A model generated the notes under the pieces. That model had not been told where the DNA came from, did not search any database, and was given only the letters and a program-made list of their open reading frames with translations. 64,000 bases of DNA from Dacryopinax spathularia (lineage: Eukaryota; Basidiomycota; Dacrymycetes; Dacrymycetales; Dacrymycetaceae): contig JBBPFI010000009.1 of the NCBI GenBank assembly GCA_037974965.1, positions 124,001 through 188,000 on the forward strand, written 5' to 3'. The position numbers and the translations under genes were made by a program. Positions 23,389 to 34,700 of this stretch are shown here, piece by piece (within the stretch, counting starts at the first letter, position 1; the number at the start of each line of letters is the position of its first letter).

Positions 23389-25024
23389 ATGGCAGAAACA
23401 GAACCGATAGACCCCACCAGACTTGTGCATTTGAACCCCGAACGGGTGGCTCATGTTCGTCTCGTCTTCTTTTGTTGGAGAGGGATGGGCAGCTGACAGT
23501 GGGTTGTGGCAGGTATCGAGTACGGATTATCCGGGTCATTGGCCGGGGCAGGATCATACCTGGAACCTAGACAAGTTCAAACAAGTACGTCCCTCCCCCC
23601 TCTTCTCACCCTCCTCTCCTTCCCCCTCACTGTCGGAGCCTATGCTAAGCAAGCGCCGCAGAAACTGCGAGTCGACATCCGCCGCCTCACCCCCTCAACA
23701 ATAGACTTCGACCTCCTCGGCCCCGACGCCAGCATCGCCAACGCCCTCCGCCGGATTCTGATCGCAGAAGTGGAGACGATCGCTGTTGAGAAAGTGTTCA
23801 TATGGCAGAACACGAGCGTCATGCAGGATGAGGTGCTTGCGAGTCGGCTGGGGCTTGTCCCGCTGAGGTGCGATCCGGGGAGGTTGGAGAGCTGGACCCG
23901 TGCGTCCTTTTCCCTACATCTTATCCTCCCTCTTTTCTTCCTCCTGAGTCCTACACCCACCTCACTTCCTTCTTCTTCGCTTCTTTGTGCGACTGGGAGA
24001 GCGAGATGCTGACCCTTGGGGTACTACAGCGGACGCCCAGCCAACAGACGCCAACACCATCTCCTTCCTCCTCAACCTCACCTGCACACGCAACCCCTCC
24101 GCCCCGCGCTCCTCCACCGACCCCTCCATCCTCTACACAAACTCGACCGTCTACTCCCGTCACATGACCTGGCAACCCGTAGGCCAGCAAGCGCACCTAC
24201 CAGACTGGATCGCCGACCCCCCTCGCGTGGCCTTGCCCGACATCGCCCTAGTAAAACTCCGCCCCGGGCAAGAGATCAACGCGGAATTGCACTGCGTCAA
24301 GTCGTGCGGTCGGGAGCACGCGAAATGGAGCCCGGTCGCCACTGCCACCTACCGCTTACTCCCCCACATAGAGATAATCAAACCGATCCCGGAGGACAAG
24401 CAGGAAAAGTTTATAGCTTGTTTCTCGCCGGGGGTGATTGGACGCCGGAGGGGACAGGACGGGAAGGGCGAAGGCGAGGGCGGGTGGGAGGTGTATGTGA
24501 GGGATGCGAGGAGGGATACGGTGAGTAGGAACGTGTTTATGTATCCGGAGTTTAGGGATTGTGTGAGGTTGGGGAGGGTGAGGGATCATTTTTTGTGTAC
24601 GTCCTCTTGTCGTCCCTTGCTTCATTCGTTGCTCCCCTCACGTCTTCTCGGCTGCCTTTCGCTCCGTCCCTCTTTCCTCGCTGATCCTGCCTCTCTGCCC
24701 CTGCCTCTCGTTGCATCACTTCTCTCTTTTTCCGCTTCCTTCTCTCTTCACTGAATCTCGCCCGTTCATCGGTTACTGATCTTCCTCTGCCGGGGAACAG
24801 TCACCGTAGAATCAGCAGGCCAAATGCCCCCCCAGGCTCTCCTACCCGAAGCGATCGCCGTCTTCCGCCGAAAACTGCGACGGGTGAGCGAGGCGTTGGA
24901 AGAGATGTTGAATCCGCCTGCTGCGGACGAAGAAGAGGAGGAGGGGGAAGGTGCTGGGGAAGGGGTTGGTGGGGAGGAGGATGCGGATGGTGAGGCTGAA
25001 GGGGGGATGGAGGTGGACGCATGA
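23389..25024 (+). CDS. RPC40: DNA-directed RNA polymerases I and III subunit AC40 (RPAC1)
   Basis: AC40 pairs with AC19 to form the alpha-like assembly platform of RNA polymerases I and III in the nucleus. Exons 23389-23454, 23513-23584, 23662-23899, 24030-24596 and 24801-25024 give 388 residues. Signatures are SSTDYPGHWPGQDHTW, SIANALRRILIAEVETIAVEKV, NTSVMQDEVLASRLGLVPL, ELHCVKSCGREHAKWSPVATATYRLLP and FTVESAGQMPP. The choice of frame in exon 2 rests on the STDYPG motif, because another open frame exists there. The protein is about 45 residues longer than usual owing to an acidic Glu/Gly-rich tail after the last conserved helix. Confidence 0.93.
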
Positions 25025-25348
25025 GCTGGCAAGGGTGTAGGGGTGAGGGGGAGGGGAAGGGGGAGATCAGTCTAGGGCAGGGGGCATGGGGGGTTAGGCG
25101 TGTTGGACGGTATGCGGGATGTGCACCGTTTCCGTTTGGGCATTGTATTCTACTTACATCGACGTACTAATATATCCTCTTCAGCGGAACTGCACAGGCC
25201 CGAAACCACATCTTCGCGGCAGCACGGGATCGCCTCCCCCAGCAGTTCTCTGCCTAGTCAGGAAAAGAAAAGCTGGTCGTGACTTTTCGGAATCGAGCGC
25301 AAGGGCATGAGACCTATCGCCGTCACCGCTAGCTGCTGGACTGCTCGT

Positions 25349-25735
25349 GCGCCGCTAAATCCGCTTGGCTTCGTTTGGTCATGGCCTGGGTTCGGACAAA
25401 CGCCGTACATGGGCCTGGCAGCCTTCGTCTGCTCGCTTCACTCGTCTCTTGCTTTTCTTGCGATACGCTCGGGCTCTGGTCCTCCTCTGGGACATCCCGT
25501 CAATCCATAACGAATCAGCTGGCCGTTTGCTCCTCTTCCTGCCCGCTAAACCCGCTTGGGTTTGGTGGTGGCCTTACTCGGACCAACGCAGCAACTGCAA
25601 GGGACTCCTTGTATCCTACCCTTGCTACGCCCATTCGTCGCTTGCCTTCCTTTCGATCCTCTCGGGCTCTTGTTCTACGCAGGGACTTGCGGTCAATCCA
25701 GGACGAATGGCGTGACTTCCTCGCCCCGACGGCCC
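25349..25735. repeat. two-copy diverged tandem repeat, period about 190 bp
   Basis: The first unit starts near 25,351 (GCTAAATCCGCTTGG) and the second near 25,544 (GCTAAACCCGCTTGG). Collinear matches include CGGACAAACGC with CGGACCAACGC, CGCTCGGGCTCTGGT with CTCTCGGGCTCTTGT, and GTCAATCCATAACGAAT with GTCAATCCAGGACGAAT. Identity appears moderate, with small indels. It looks like a non-coding tandem duplication or remnant of an unknown repeat. Confidence 0.7.
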
Positions 25736-25855
25736 TTTTTTGTCTACGAACCGCAATGCGATATTCGTACTTTTCTTGCCCCGCCAAGACGCGACCACTA
25801 ACGCCGCACACCACCGGCCACAAAACACGCATTTCTGACCATGCATACGTAGGGG

Positions 25856-25862
25856 TATAAAG
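25856..25862 (+). promoter_or_regulatory. TATA box of paralog A
   Basis: TATAAAG lies 127 bp upstream of the chosen start codon, within sequence otherwise free of coding signals. Paralog B has a similar box upstream of its start, which supports both. Confidence 0.5.
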
Positions 25863-25982
25863 ATGGTTCGCTGCACACGCTGTACCTTGGCACGAACCTG
25901 CGCTCCAACTGCCTGCCCCCCACTTTCTCCCGACTACCGACTGTCGCCGCCGCCTCCGCCCGACTACTGACCCCTCGTCAGC

Positions 25983-26709
25983 ATGATGTCTGCAAGCGAA
26001 CCCGACTTTATAAACAACCTGGCTGAACTCGAAAGATTCTGTCAGAGCCTGGGGATTACAATCGACGAGGACGCCGACACATGGGAGGGCTTGCGCAGTA
26101 AGTTCCCCGTTCCTGCATGGAGCCGCCAGCTTTGCCTCTGGACATCAGGACTGATCAAAACTTCTTGTAGAGAACACGGAATTGTTCACGCTAAGCCCGT
26201 CCATCGATGGCACGCTGGCCCGCAAGACTCTTTGCGGCGATGTGTTGGTCGTGAAGGTTCCCCGCAGAGAGTCAGGCTCCGAGGCGCCCGTCAAGGTCGA
26301 GGACGGTTTCACTTGGCAGCTTCGCATCGAATTCCGTGAACTGGGTCCAGACGGCCCTTCACCTCCCAGCCCAGAACCTCGCTACTTCGTGTTCGACCCT
26401 CAACCGAATTCCGCATTCGACAGTGGACTCTCGTTCTCGCTTTCATTCCGCTCCGAGAGCGAGCTTGAGAAGCCTCTGGAGACGTCCTTCCGAAAGAGCC
26501 TTTCTCTGAAATCCGATACGTCCAAATACACTCTTCATATGCCCCCGAATTTGGAGAATATGGTAGGCCAGATCCATCGCAGACAACTTTCCGACGATTC
26601 GACGGAGAAGCGGGATGAGGCTTGGTGGTGTGGAGAGGCGTTCGATAGTCTTCAGAGGGCTGGATGGTTGCCCTCCGACCCACCCGCGTTGTCTCAAACG
26701 GAGAACTGA
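25983..26709 (+). CDS. uncharacterised protein, paralog A
   Basis: Exons 25983-26097 and 26171-26709 give 217 residues (a second Met follows directly). I recognise no domain. It reads MSASEPDFINNLAELERF at the start, PSIDGTLARKTLCGDVLVVKV and FTWQLRIEFRELG in the middle, YFVFDPQPNSAFDSGLSFS, then WWCGEAFDSLQRAGWLPSDP near the end. A second, broken copy (paralog B) lies on both sides of the transposon about 20 kb to the right and shares the intron position and phase, so the gene family is real. It has no signal peptide or membrane segment. Probably a basidiomycete-restricted family. Confidence 0.7.
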
Positions 26710-27545
26710 AACCCCGAGACCATCTCGGCCGGCAAACGGCGAAATTACAGTGCTGGCACTTGTAGGACTAGGATGTTATGATAAACACTGGTCAGCTGTA
26801 TGATGTCGTAGCTCCCGCCTATGAGGCTATATCTCCTGATATTGACGTTCTTTCCTCGTTGAACGTCCGGTAGCCAGACCAAACGCGAAGGGCTGGTTTA
26901 AAGGATAGCAGGGTGGACTGCGAGGGCGACTGTTCCATGAACTGTGCTTGCATACGAGGGTGCCAAGGCCGTGGCAACAATTGAAAGAAGGCGCTCTCGA
27001 GACCGTGGGCGTATAGTTGAAGGAGATGGTGAACCCCCTTCCGGGTGGAATGTTCAATGCGCAGCGCGCCCCAGCTTGAACCTACCGACGGGGAACTCAT
27101 TGACGTTCCCCTCAAATGCTTTTCGTTCAACGGCTCTGTGCCACGTCCTTAGGGCTCAGTCGACGTTTCCATTCTCTGGTATGGCCGCAGGAGTGTCGCC
27201 GCTTTTGTCCCTCCCAAGAGACGGTGACATGCACATCTATCCCCGCGTGCAGCCCACTACGACCGCATCGTCGTCGTACTGCGCGGCGCTGCGACGCGCG
27301 CTTCGGCAAAGCCGTTTTGATCCCTCTCGCGGCAGTTGCAGACCTGCACCTTGCCTTTTGTTTCACATTCGGTCGAGCACCTCGGCCTGACGCATGGAGC
27401 CTGTTGTTCCTCTAAAGGCCATCTAGCCCAGCGGCGATATAGCGGGTTTAGCACATCGGACAAGGTATAAATTGAGGGCTCGAGAGTGGAAATATGGTCC
27501 AATCAACATATCAAGATCGTTTTCTGCCCTCCAATACCCCTGAGC
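26710..27545. other. intergenic between paralog A and paralog B
   Basis: About 835 bp. Overlapping open frames on both strands (the longest about 150 codons) show no recognisable domain or splice-consistent structure. The last 100 bp carry a TATA box and the start of paralog B. Confidence 0.5.
27466..27472 (+). promoter_or_regulatory. TATA box of paralog B
   Basis: TATAAAT lies 80 bp upstream of the start codon of the interrupted paralog B at 27,546. Confidence 0.5.
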
Positions 27546-27565
27546 ATGTCTTCCGAGTCAACACA
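27546..27565 (+). pseudogene. paralog B, 5' piece (exon 1 start)
   Basis: ATG TCT TCC GAG TCA ACA CA encodes MSSEST, similar to MSASE at the start of paralog A. The reading frame stops here because the KDZ element begins at the next base. The frame resumes at 46,447 beyond the second copy of GTCAACACA. This is the promoter-bearing fragment of a host gene split by the insertion. Confidence 0.75.
27557..27565. repeat. target-site duplication, left copy
   Basis: GTCAACACA occurs directly before the left end of the element and again directly after its right end. Counting it once restores the open frame of paralog B exon 1, which is the strongest evidence that it is a target-site duplication. Length could be 8 or 9 bp depending on where the terminal base is placed. 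Confidence 0.8.
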
Positions 27566-27665
27566 GATGCTTCAGTCGGCCACGATTATCTCGGTCGTCT
27601 GAAGAGCGAATGAGCCGATTATCCCGAGCGGCCGGAGAGCGAGGCTTACAGGATAAATAACCGAT
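27566..27665. repeat. left terminal inverted repeat of KDZ element
   Basis: The left end aligns to the reverse complement of the right end: GATGCTTCAGTCGG against CAGCCACTTCAGTTG. After this, GATTATCTCGG and GATTATCCCGAGC match GATTATCGCAGCC and GATTATCGGAGCC. A shared GGCGAGCTT/GCGAGGCTT and GATAAA follow. Further GATAATC and AATCTAGATAAGC copies continue inward to about 27,710. Confidence 0.65.
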
Positions 27666-27928
27666 AATCTACCGTTTAGTCGTCGGTTAATCTAGATAAG
27701 CTGCGTTAATCCTTTCAGGGATGTCGCATACAGACGTTATGGGCCGGCTTATTGATTGAATCACACGTCCGTGAGCGGGCAAACAGCATCAAAATTCTAT
27801 TACGACGACGCAGGTACAGCGGAATCACTAGTGAATCATTCTATAGCAACGATTAATAAGTAGAACGTGAGCAAAGAGCAAGCAGCGCACCTTGTCAGAA
27901 AAGCCCACTCCATCGTCCTCCCGATCGC
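27665..27928. other. left subterminal region of KDZ element
   Basis: About 260 bp between the inverted repeat and the first gene of the element. It continues the GATAATC/TTAATC-like motifs for some 50 bp and is otherwise without recognisable features. Probably transposase-binding and 3' UTR sequence. Confidence 0.5.
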
Positions 27929-28453
27929 CTAGTGGAACAGCCCTACGATCGCAGGCACGATTGCTCCGATAGCAGTCGCGACCTTCCCGATCCATTCTCC
28001 CGAAGTGCTTCCACTATTGTTAATCGTCGCATTGTTGAACGAGCGGTCGAAACGAACGTTCAAGGGCGGAGCATGCATGCCTGCTCAAACGTCAGTAGCT
28101 ATAGTAAGAAGAGCTGTGAAAGACTTACGTGCACGACGAGCCGTCTCAGCCATCTCGAACGTCAGCCAGCGGATGCGTTCCTCGGCATTCATGATCTCGA
28201 TTTGATACGAACGTACGGCGTTTGCCGCCACTGTCAGCTGGAGCCGGATCAAGCTGCTCTGGTCGCGAGCAAACCGACGTTCAAGCTTGCGCAAGCGACG
28301 TTCCCAGTATCTCAAGTTCCTGCGATACATCTTCATGGTTTGCTGGGCGAGCCTGAGGCTCGTCATGTCCGTCCGAGTCGGAACGGGAGGCGGGGGAAGG
28401 ATAATCGTCGGCGAGAAGATGAACTGAAACCCCGCGGACTGATGGTTGCTCAT
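27929..28453 (-). CDS. small coiled-coil protein with hydrophobic Gly-rich tail (KDZ cargo)
   Basis: Exons 28453-28129 and 28080-27929 give 158 residues. After a proline run (IILPPPPVPTR), residues of about 32-110 form a highly charged helix with heptad spacing (LRYWERRLRKLERRFARDQSSL, IMNAEERIRWLTFEMAE). The last 30 residues read NNSGSTSGEWIGKVATAIGA then IVPAIVGLFH, a short hydrophobic helix. No family is recognised. Coiled-coil plus hydrophobic tail suggests self-assembly or membrane association. It is the outermost gene at the left end of the element and is transcribed toward that end. Confidence 0.65.
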
Positions 28454-28870
28454 GGCTGTCGACGTTTCGAAGCAGAGAGAAAGCGGCGAGAGGAGAGGTT
28501 GGACGTCGAGTTGCTCGAGACGATGAGCAGGAGAATGAAGGGCGTCGGCGAACGATTGCACCCTGATCTCGGGTGGCGCAAGCGGATGCAATTGCGACGC
28601 GGACAGCACAGCCACGAAGAAGGCGAGCAGGACGTTGATTATCTCGATCGAACAGATCTTCTTCCAAGCTAAGCTTCTGCCCTTCGCCGCTTTATTTGAC
28701 TCGATTCGCTGCGGATTTCATCTCGGTCCATCGCGAAAAGCGTTCTCGGCTCGTTACGTACTAATTCTTAGACTCTGAACCGGAATCTGCCGATACAGGC
28801 ACGGTGAGAATCTGGGCTGTGCGGAACAAAAGAAAGAGGGGCGTACGCTGCATTCCAGAACTCCCCGCTA

Positions 28871-29307
28871 TTACAGTCCGAAGAGGTAAGAAAGCTGGCT
28901 GACGAGGATTGGATCGGAGTTGCGAAGAGCTGAGTCGAGACGTATGTCTTGATATGTCCGCACTTTTGGGTGAACGGAGAGACGTGTGAGGCCTGCCATG
29001 CATCCAACAGTGTATACGAGTGCTCTGCTGGAGAGCTCCGCGAGCATATCGGAGGCCGATGGAACGTTCGGAGAGGGAGCCAGTAGAGGCTTGCCCAAGA
29101 TCACGGGGTGGTCGGCTTCTTGTGATACGCTTCTGCGATATCGTCCGCACGTCTGGTAGTCGCAAAGCAGTCCGGAAACAGGCAGAAAGACCAGGCATCC
29201 ATCGGACGTGGACGTCTGGCACATCGCTGAGACTCTTCTTCGAGATGAAGCCGACAAGATTATATGAGGAACATGTAGCAGTGAATCTCTACGTCGAGGG
29301 CCTTCAT
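28871..29307 (-). CDS. uncharacterised 100-residue protein (KDZ cargo), tentative model
   Basis: The best spliced model has exons 29307-29273, 29215-29105 and 29027-28871. It starts MKALDVEIHCYIRPRPMDAW and includes FPDCFATTRRADDIAEAYHK and RALVYTVGCMAGLTRLSVHP. No domain is recognised. Phases agree, but the donors (GTTCCT, GTGATC) are weaker than elsewhere and other frames are open across this interval. The gene could therefore be spliced differently and extend to about 28,761 (ending SDSGSESKN). It lies head-to-tail with its neighbours on the minus strand. Confidence 0.4.
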
Positions 29308-29515
29308 GGTCGTCAGTGTCAGCCTGCTGGCCAGCTGAACCAGTAGTGCGTGTTTGGGCTTGATACTTCCGTCCTTTTGCATCCGCTCTTTCGCCATCGG
29401 CCCTGAGCCCGGAGCCCGAAGAACACGTGGGGCAAGAATGATAGCATTATTGGGGCAGCATAGTATAGGAAGTAGTTTTTACCAGGCAGCCATTATAGCG
29501 CCTCACCAATATACC

Positions 29516-31027
29516 TCAGTCGGTCAGGTCGATGACCTCTATGTCCGCCTGTCCATCCCTGTGCTGACGCTTGCAGGCGCGAGCTTGAAATAATCCCTCT
29601 GCCTTCCGCTTCCTCACGTTCCGCTCGATTGGCTTCTGAGTGGAGGGCGGAAAGTCTTCTTCTCTTCCGGGCTGCGAAGCTTGAGCTGAAGACCAGGTCA
29701 GTAGACTGGTATTTACGGATGGTGAAAACGTACAGCCAAGGCGGGGCGTGCTGAACGAGCTTCCATCTTGCCGAACGTACGTCCTCAGCCGACCGTACGT
29801 CTGCAGCGGCCTCGTGCCGCCTGGCTTCTCTGTGCAGACACGATCAGACAAGCCGGTGAGAGCACGGAGAAGTAGAACGTACTGAGGATGTCCACTTCAT
29901 TTGGACGAGATATGCACGCATGCACAGGCGTGCATGCCAGTAACTCAGCCAGCTGGACGTATCGCGAGCTCATCTCGCGGCCCGACCAGTCTCGTGTGAC
30001 GTGGTCCCCGGACCGCAAGAGCAGGATCGAGCCACTGTATAGCCGGAAGGTATCTTCGAATCTCACATTCACCCATCTCGCTTGTTCGCGTTGGTAGTAC
30101 TGAACGATCGCATTGTCGACGAAGGAGAGCTTCATCTCCCGCAGAATGTCTGGGGACGTCATCGGATTGAAGTTTGTTGAGCTCTCGAATTCCAATTTGG
30201 TCGGCGGCAAGAAGGACTTCGCATGATCGTTAGCCACCTGAAGCATCTGACTGTAGCGGAAAGACGTACGCAAAGCCAGAAGTACACTCTTCCAGCCGTA
30301 GACGTTGCCCGCGCGTCCCACTCCCATCCGGACGGTGATGAGAACAGCCGTTCGCGCTTGGTTCCAGCTCGGCCAGTGAGGTATGCGTCTTTAGACTCGT
30401 CCTTCACGTCCATGCGGGAGGGAACGTCTTCATGTTTGATGGATGCGTCTTCCTCAGCAACCTCTGTGCTCTCTCGCTTGAACATGCGACGTGCAGTTCT
30501 CGCCCTGACTGGCGAAGAGAAATCCGACGACGGGATATAGCTGGCCGATGATGGCGACCGTGGAGACGACGTGGCGAGAAAACCGCGCTTGTCGTGACGT
30601 GGACAGCCGGGGCAGCATCCGATGCATGCCAGATAGGGACAGTTCCGGTTCCCCATCTTACGGCAGGCCGGATTGCAGCAATGAATCGAAAAGCCGGTAA
30701 CAGGAAATAGGACAGAGGCTGGGTTGAGGTCTGCCGCTGAAGTGGGATAGATAGGCGGAGCTGAGACCGCACGGCGCCAAGGGATGTCTGCCCTCCAATG
30801 CGACCAATGAGATACTCCTCCATTCTCCCCCGTGCACTGAAGTCCGACAACCCATATCAGCCATTTGCCTCAATCCATTACGTATAAGAACGCACCGCTT
30901 GATAAGACCGACCTTTGTTTAGCGGGGTCGAGGACGTCAGGATGCTCGGATGAATACTGCTAGAACACTGGCGGCAGACTTCGTCCGAATGAGGCGCGCG
31001 ATAGAGCACCGGGGAGACCGCAGGCAT
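29516..31027 (-). CDS. cysteine-cluster protein with C-terminal SUMO-interaction-type motif (KDZ cargo)
   Basis: Exons 31027-30896, 30836-30270, 30216-29883, 29829-29734 and 29685-29516 give 432 residues. Two cysteine groups lie near the N-terminus: CRQC at about residue 18, then residues of about 95-130 with CCNPACRK, NRNCPYLACIGCCPGCPRH. This spacing resembles the zinc-binding cysteine clusters found beside KDZ transposases in fungi. The middle is Ser-rich with IKHED and VKDES, both psi-K-x-E sumoylation-type sites. A region with no known domain (FVDNAIVQYYQREQARWVNVRF) follows. The last residues, EVIDLTD, match the canonical SUMO-interaction motif. The third exon could instead begin at 30,237 (acceptor 32 nt after the donor), in the same frame. 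Confidence 0.7.
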
Positions 31028-31760
31028 TTTGATATCTCAGTTCACAAGAGAGCGAAGCGAGAGAGGCAGACGTCGACAGAATGAAGATAGACTTAGCCCA
31101 GAGCAGCATACGTGCCTCTCTTTATACGGCTTGAATATGCCTCGCACGCCCCCGCCGAGCGCCAGGAGCTTCAGGTGCAAACTGGAATTTTATCGCAGAC
31201 GTTTCATTCCTGCCGTCGAGTTTCTGTGTCCACGTCAGCTGATGGGCGTTCTTCAGGTGCAAAGCAGAGATCGGGCTCGATAGTGAAGTAAACCGCTACG
31301 CTGGGAAGGATTTGATGCGGTCTTTAATCAGTCACATCGTCTAGCAGCGGATCCTGAACGCCGGTGAAAACGGGACTACGCATGGAAACGGAGCGGCCTC
31401 GGCTCCGTTCACCGACGATTACCGCAGACTCGGTTGCAATATTGGCACGGCTTATGAGAGTAAAAGATGAACGTTTAACGGCACGGCTTCTACTAGTGCG
31501 TTCCATTGATCAGGTTCTTCTGCTGGCCGAGTGATCTGACGACTACGTCTTCTTTCCCATGTCACGCCGCAACGGAAAGATGATCGCTGATGATAACGGG
31601 ACCTCGCTAATAACGGAGCACGTCCAGGGCCGATCTTGAAGCCTCCGATCAAAGCTCAGAACAGCGTGGAACCGAACGGGACGAGTATGAAGCAATAGTG
31701 CACTGCGGTCCAAGCGACTTCAGCGGCGCGCAGAATCCAGCAATGTAGATCTCATTAACG
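31028..31760. other. spacer in KDZ element
   Basis: About 730 bp between the stop of the transposase gene and the start of the cysteine-cluster gene, both on the minus strand. Short open frames without recognisable features. The transposase C-terminus might extend a little by another intron here, but no family similarity guides this. Confidence 0.5.
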
Positions 31761-34700
31761 TCAGCAGGAAATCGCAGGTATATCCAGAAATACAGCAAAG
31801 GAGGAACGGGCGCAAGCAGCCAACACTCCACAGACGAACTTCTGCTTGGCCGCGTAGGCGGCCCCGCCTTCCCTGGAGGCCGAACTAGTCTCAACGTCTG
31901 CCCAGCTATTGACGAAAAAATCGAAGAAGCGGATCACCCGCCGCATCTCTTCCTTCAGAAGCTCGGCTTCTTCTTTCCACCGCGAACATGATGCAGATGC
32001 ACGCCACCACGTAACTGAATCCACTGCAGCGGATCACATCAGCTGAATATTGGTGTGCGAAGCGGGCCGGACTGACCTGTATCACTCCATGAAACGCTGT
32101 AGCTGGAAGTTTCCTGTGTATTACCGCTCGATCGCTGCAGGACGTGAAACCATGGATCCGATCGGGGGGTTCGGCTACTTGCGTCCTGCCGCAGACCATG
32201 AAGAAGAGTGAGATCGTCGTCGGAAAGTGTCCGATACTTGGGATCATCTTCCCGGAGGCCCAGTGACAGCATCGCTCGCCTTGCTCTGCGATAGGTCTCA
32301 GCGTGACGACGGATCAAAATCGACTGCAGGTCCAGGGCCTTCCGAGCTCTTGTTTTGATACCGGAAGCAGTAGGTCCTTGACGGACGGCCTGCCGATAGG
32401 CGTGCTGAATTTTCAGCTCTTCTATCATGCGAGTCACAGCTTCTTCCGCTTGGCTCTTCCGCAGCTCAAGCTCGATACCCGCCAAAGTGTCGAGTTTCAT
32501 CCCACGTCGAGCTTGCAGATCGAAAGATGAGGGGAGACCCAGATCCTCTAACTCCGGTTGGCCTTCGTCGTCTGCTTCTGTCGTGCACGGCACAGCATCT
32601 CTTGAGAGCAGTGGCATCTCGCGGACTTGAAGCCTCCGCCAGCAGTCTATTTGGTGTAGTAGAGCCTGACGAGATTGCGCAAGCTCTGCCGGCTGAACGT
32701 CGGCTTCGCCGTCTCGGACGTTGTTGGCAGCTTCAGCTCGCTCTCTGACCCTGATTCTGCGCACTCCTTGAGCCGAGCTGGAGTACTTAAACGAATTTTA
32801 CTCACTGCGCCTCTTGAATGGTGATACCAAGCTGTAGGAATGAGACGGACGTTGTATCTCTGTCCGCTGGTTCATTCCATTCGGCATTGAATGTATGGGT
32901 GTCGTTCTCCCGCATTCGCTCGAGAATGGTCTCGTAGGTCGGCGCTGGCATTCAGTCTGAGCTTTGGTCACGTCAAGCTTGATGAGAAGTCACTCGCCTG
33001 ATTCCTCAGGAAATCGGTACACGGATTGGAATCTCCCGCCGCCTAAAGACACGTACGGCCGTAGACCCCGCCAGCGGGAAATACGGTCCTCTCCAAGGGC
33101 CACGCTGACGTCCGAAAAGTATTTCTCGTGACGCTGTAGCTCGACCTGCGCCGCATGCATACGTCGGCTGAGAGAATGAACTGGATGAAGAGAAGTGTCA
33201 TCACGCTTCCTGGCAATCTACGCTTGCGCGCTGGACGTACTGATATCCCTTTGCTTCCTCCAGTTCCAGTCCGCGAAATGCGTCTCTAAGCAATCACGTC
33301 GATGGCCGGGATTCATCTCCTTAGTACTACCTCCCAGCTGATTATGCTCTGCCCAGGTCCTCTCAACCCCTTCTCCGTCTACTCGTCCGGCACCTTCCTT
33401 CCAAGAGAGCGAGAATAGGTAGCGGCAGCTCTCTTTATGCGCATATTCGTGCATCTTGGGCACCACGAATGTGATACGATCATACAACGGTACCAGATGA
33501 GGGAATCTTGCGGCCATGCGTTCTCTCCATTTCGGCTGCCACATGCATGCCAGGTCGTAGGAGAGAAAGATGCGGGGCAATTTCTCTGCTCCGGCGACGG
33601 CATTGGCGAATGCGTAGTCTACGTTCGAGAAACTGCGGAAGAGAGCGTGAATTATTTGGCGACTTGGGACTTGGAATTACTCACCGCTCGCCTATCTGAA
33701 GATCTACTGTACCTCGCGGTCGGTAGAAGCCATGTCGCAAGCACGTCCAGGAATAGACGCCAGAGGAGCGATATCCAAGATTGCCCTGAAAGAGCATAGA
33801 CGTCCGGAATCCACTGCAGGTCTGCGGCTACGGTGCTGTCAGTCACGCGTTTCTGACAAGCAGAGAGCGAGAGCAAGCCTCACCAACTGAATATCTTCAT
33901 GAGTGCGAATATACTCCTCAAAATGCCGCTGGTTGGGGAAGAATCCTTGACCATCGTTGAGAGGTACGTCGCGAGAATCGATAATCTTCGTCTTCGAGGA
34001 CAAAGTGAAATTGCCATCTCCACCAAGATACAGAGTGAAAAGATGTCTGGTGGCACGTTCAGCTCGTCCGTGCATGCGGACTGGTCGAGGACGTACGCAT
34101 TAGACGGATGAACGTCCGCGAGCTCTTCTTCAGTCACATTGATGCCGACCTGTGGGCAAGCCGGGCAGAGTGGACTTCGTACGGCCCTAGCAGCGAAAGA
34201 AGGGAGGTTGCCAGTCATTCCAAGAAGATGTCCGCTCCGACGTGATGACTCCAGCTCTATCCAGATGCGGCTCACTCTCAGCAGCTCCCGATATCGATCG
34301 CTGGTCGATGATGGCAGCACGTCGCTGGTCTGCCTCACAAGCTTCGCGTAGTAGTCGTAGGCGGACTTCTTGGAGCAGAGAGTGTGCAGATGGAAGTCTT
34401 TCAGAAGGGCGAACGTGAATGCCGTTTTGGGTATCTCGTACGTGCTTGGAAACAACCGCGCTCGAAGAAGCTGGACGTATCGGTCGGGTTTATCGGTACA
34501 TTCGCAGAAGTGCATGGAGACGTCGTGGATTCCATTCGTGTGTATCACCGTTAAGAGGCTTGGGTGGTTCTCTGCAGCCGCCGGACAAGGCTGGCCTTCG
34601 TGACCGAGATGTATTGCCAAGCCCATCTCACGCAGTGTGTGACGCCGAAAGAAGTGACCATCCCACTTCTCCACCCAGTGCAGTGGATTCGCACGGTGCC

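Larger units (their letters stand above)
25025..25982. other. intergenic with diverged tandem repeat
   Basis: About 960 bp after RPC40. A two-unit diverged tandem repeat occupies about 25,349-25,735, followed by a TATA box and the start of paralog A. No gene is supported. Open frames in the repeat differ between the two units. Confidence 0.6.

Noticed and set aside
23506-24012. A frame reading GIEYGLSGSLAG upstream of the AC40 core.
   Set aside because: The alternative frame of the same exon gives SSTDYPGHWPGQDHTW, which matches the family N-terminus and splices in phase.
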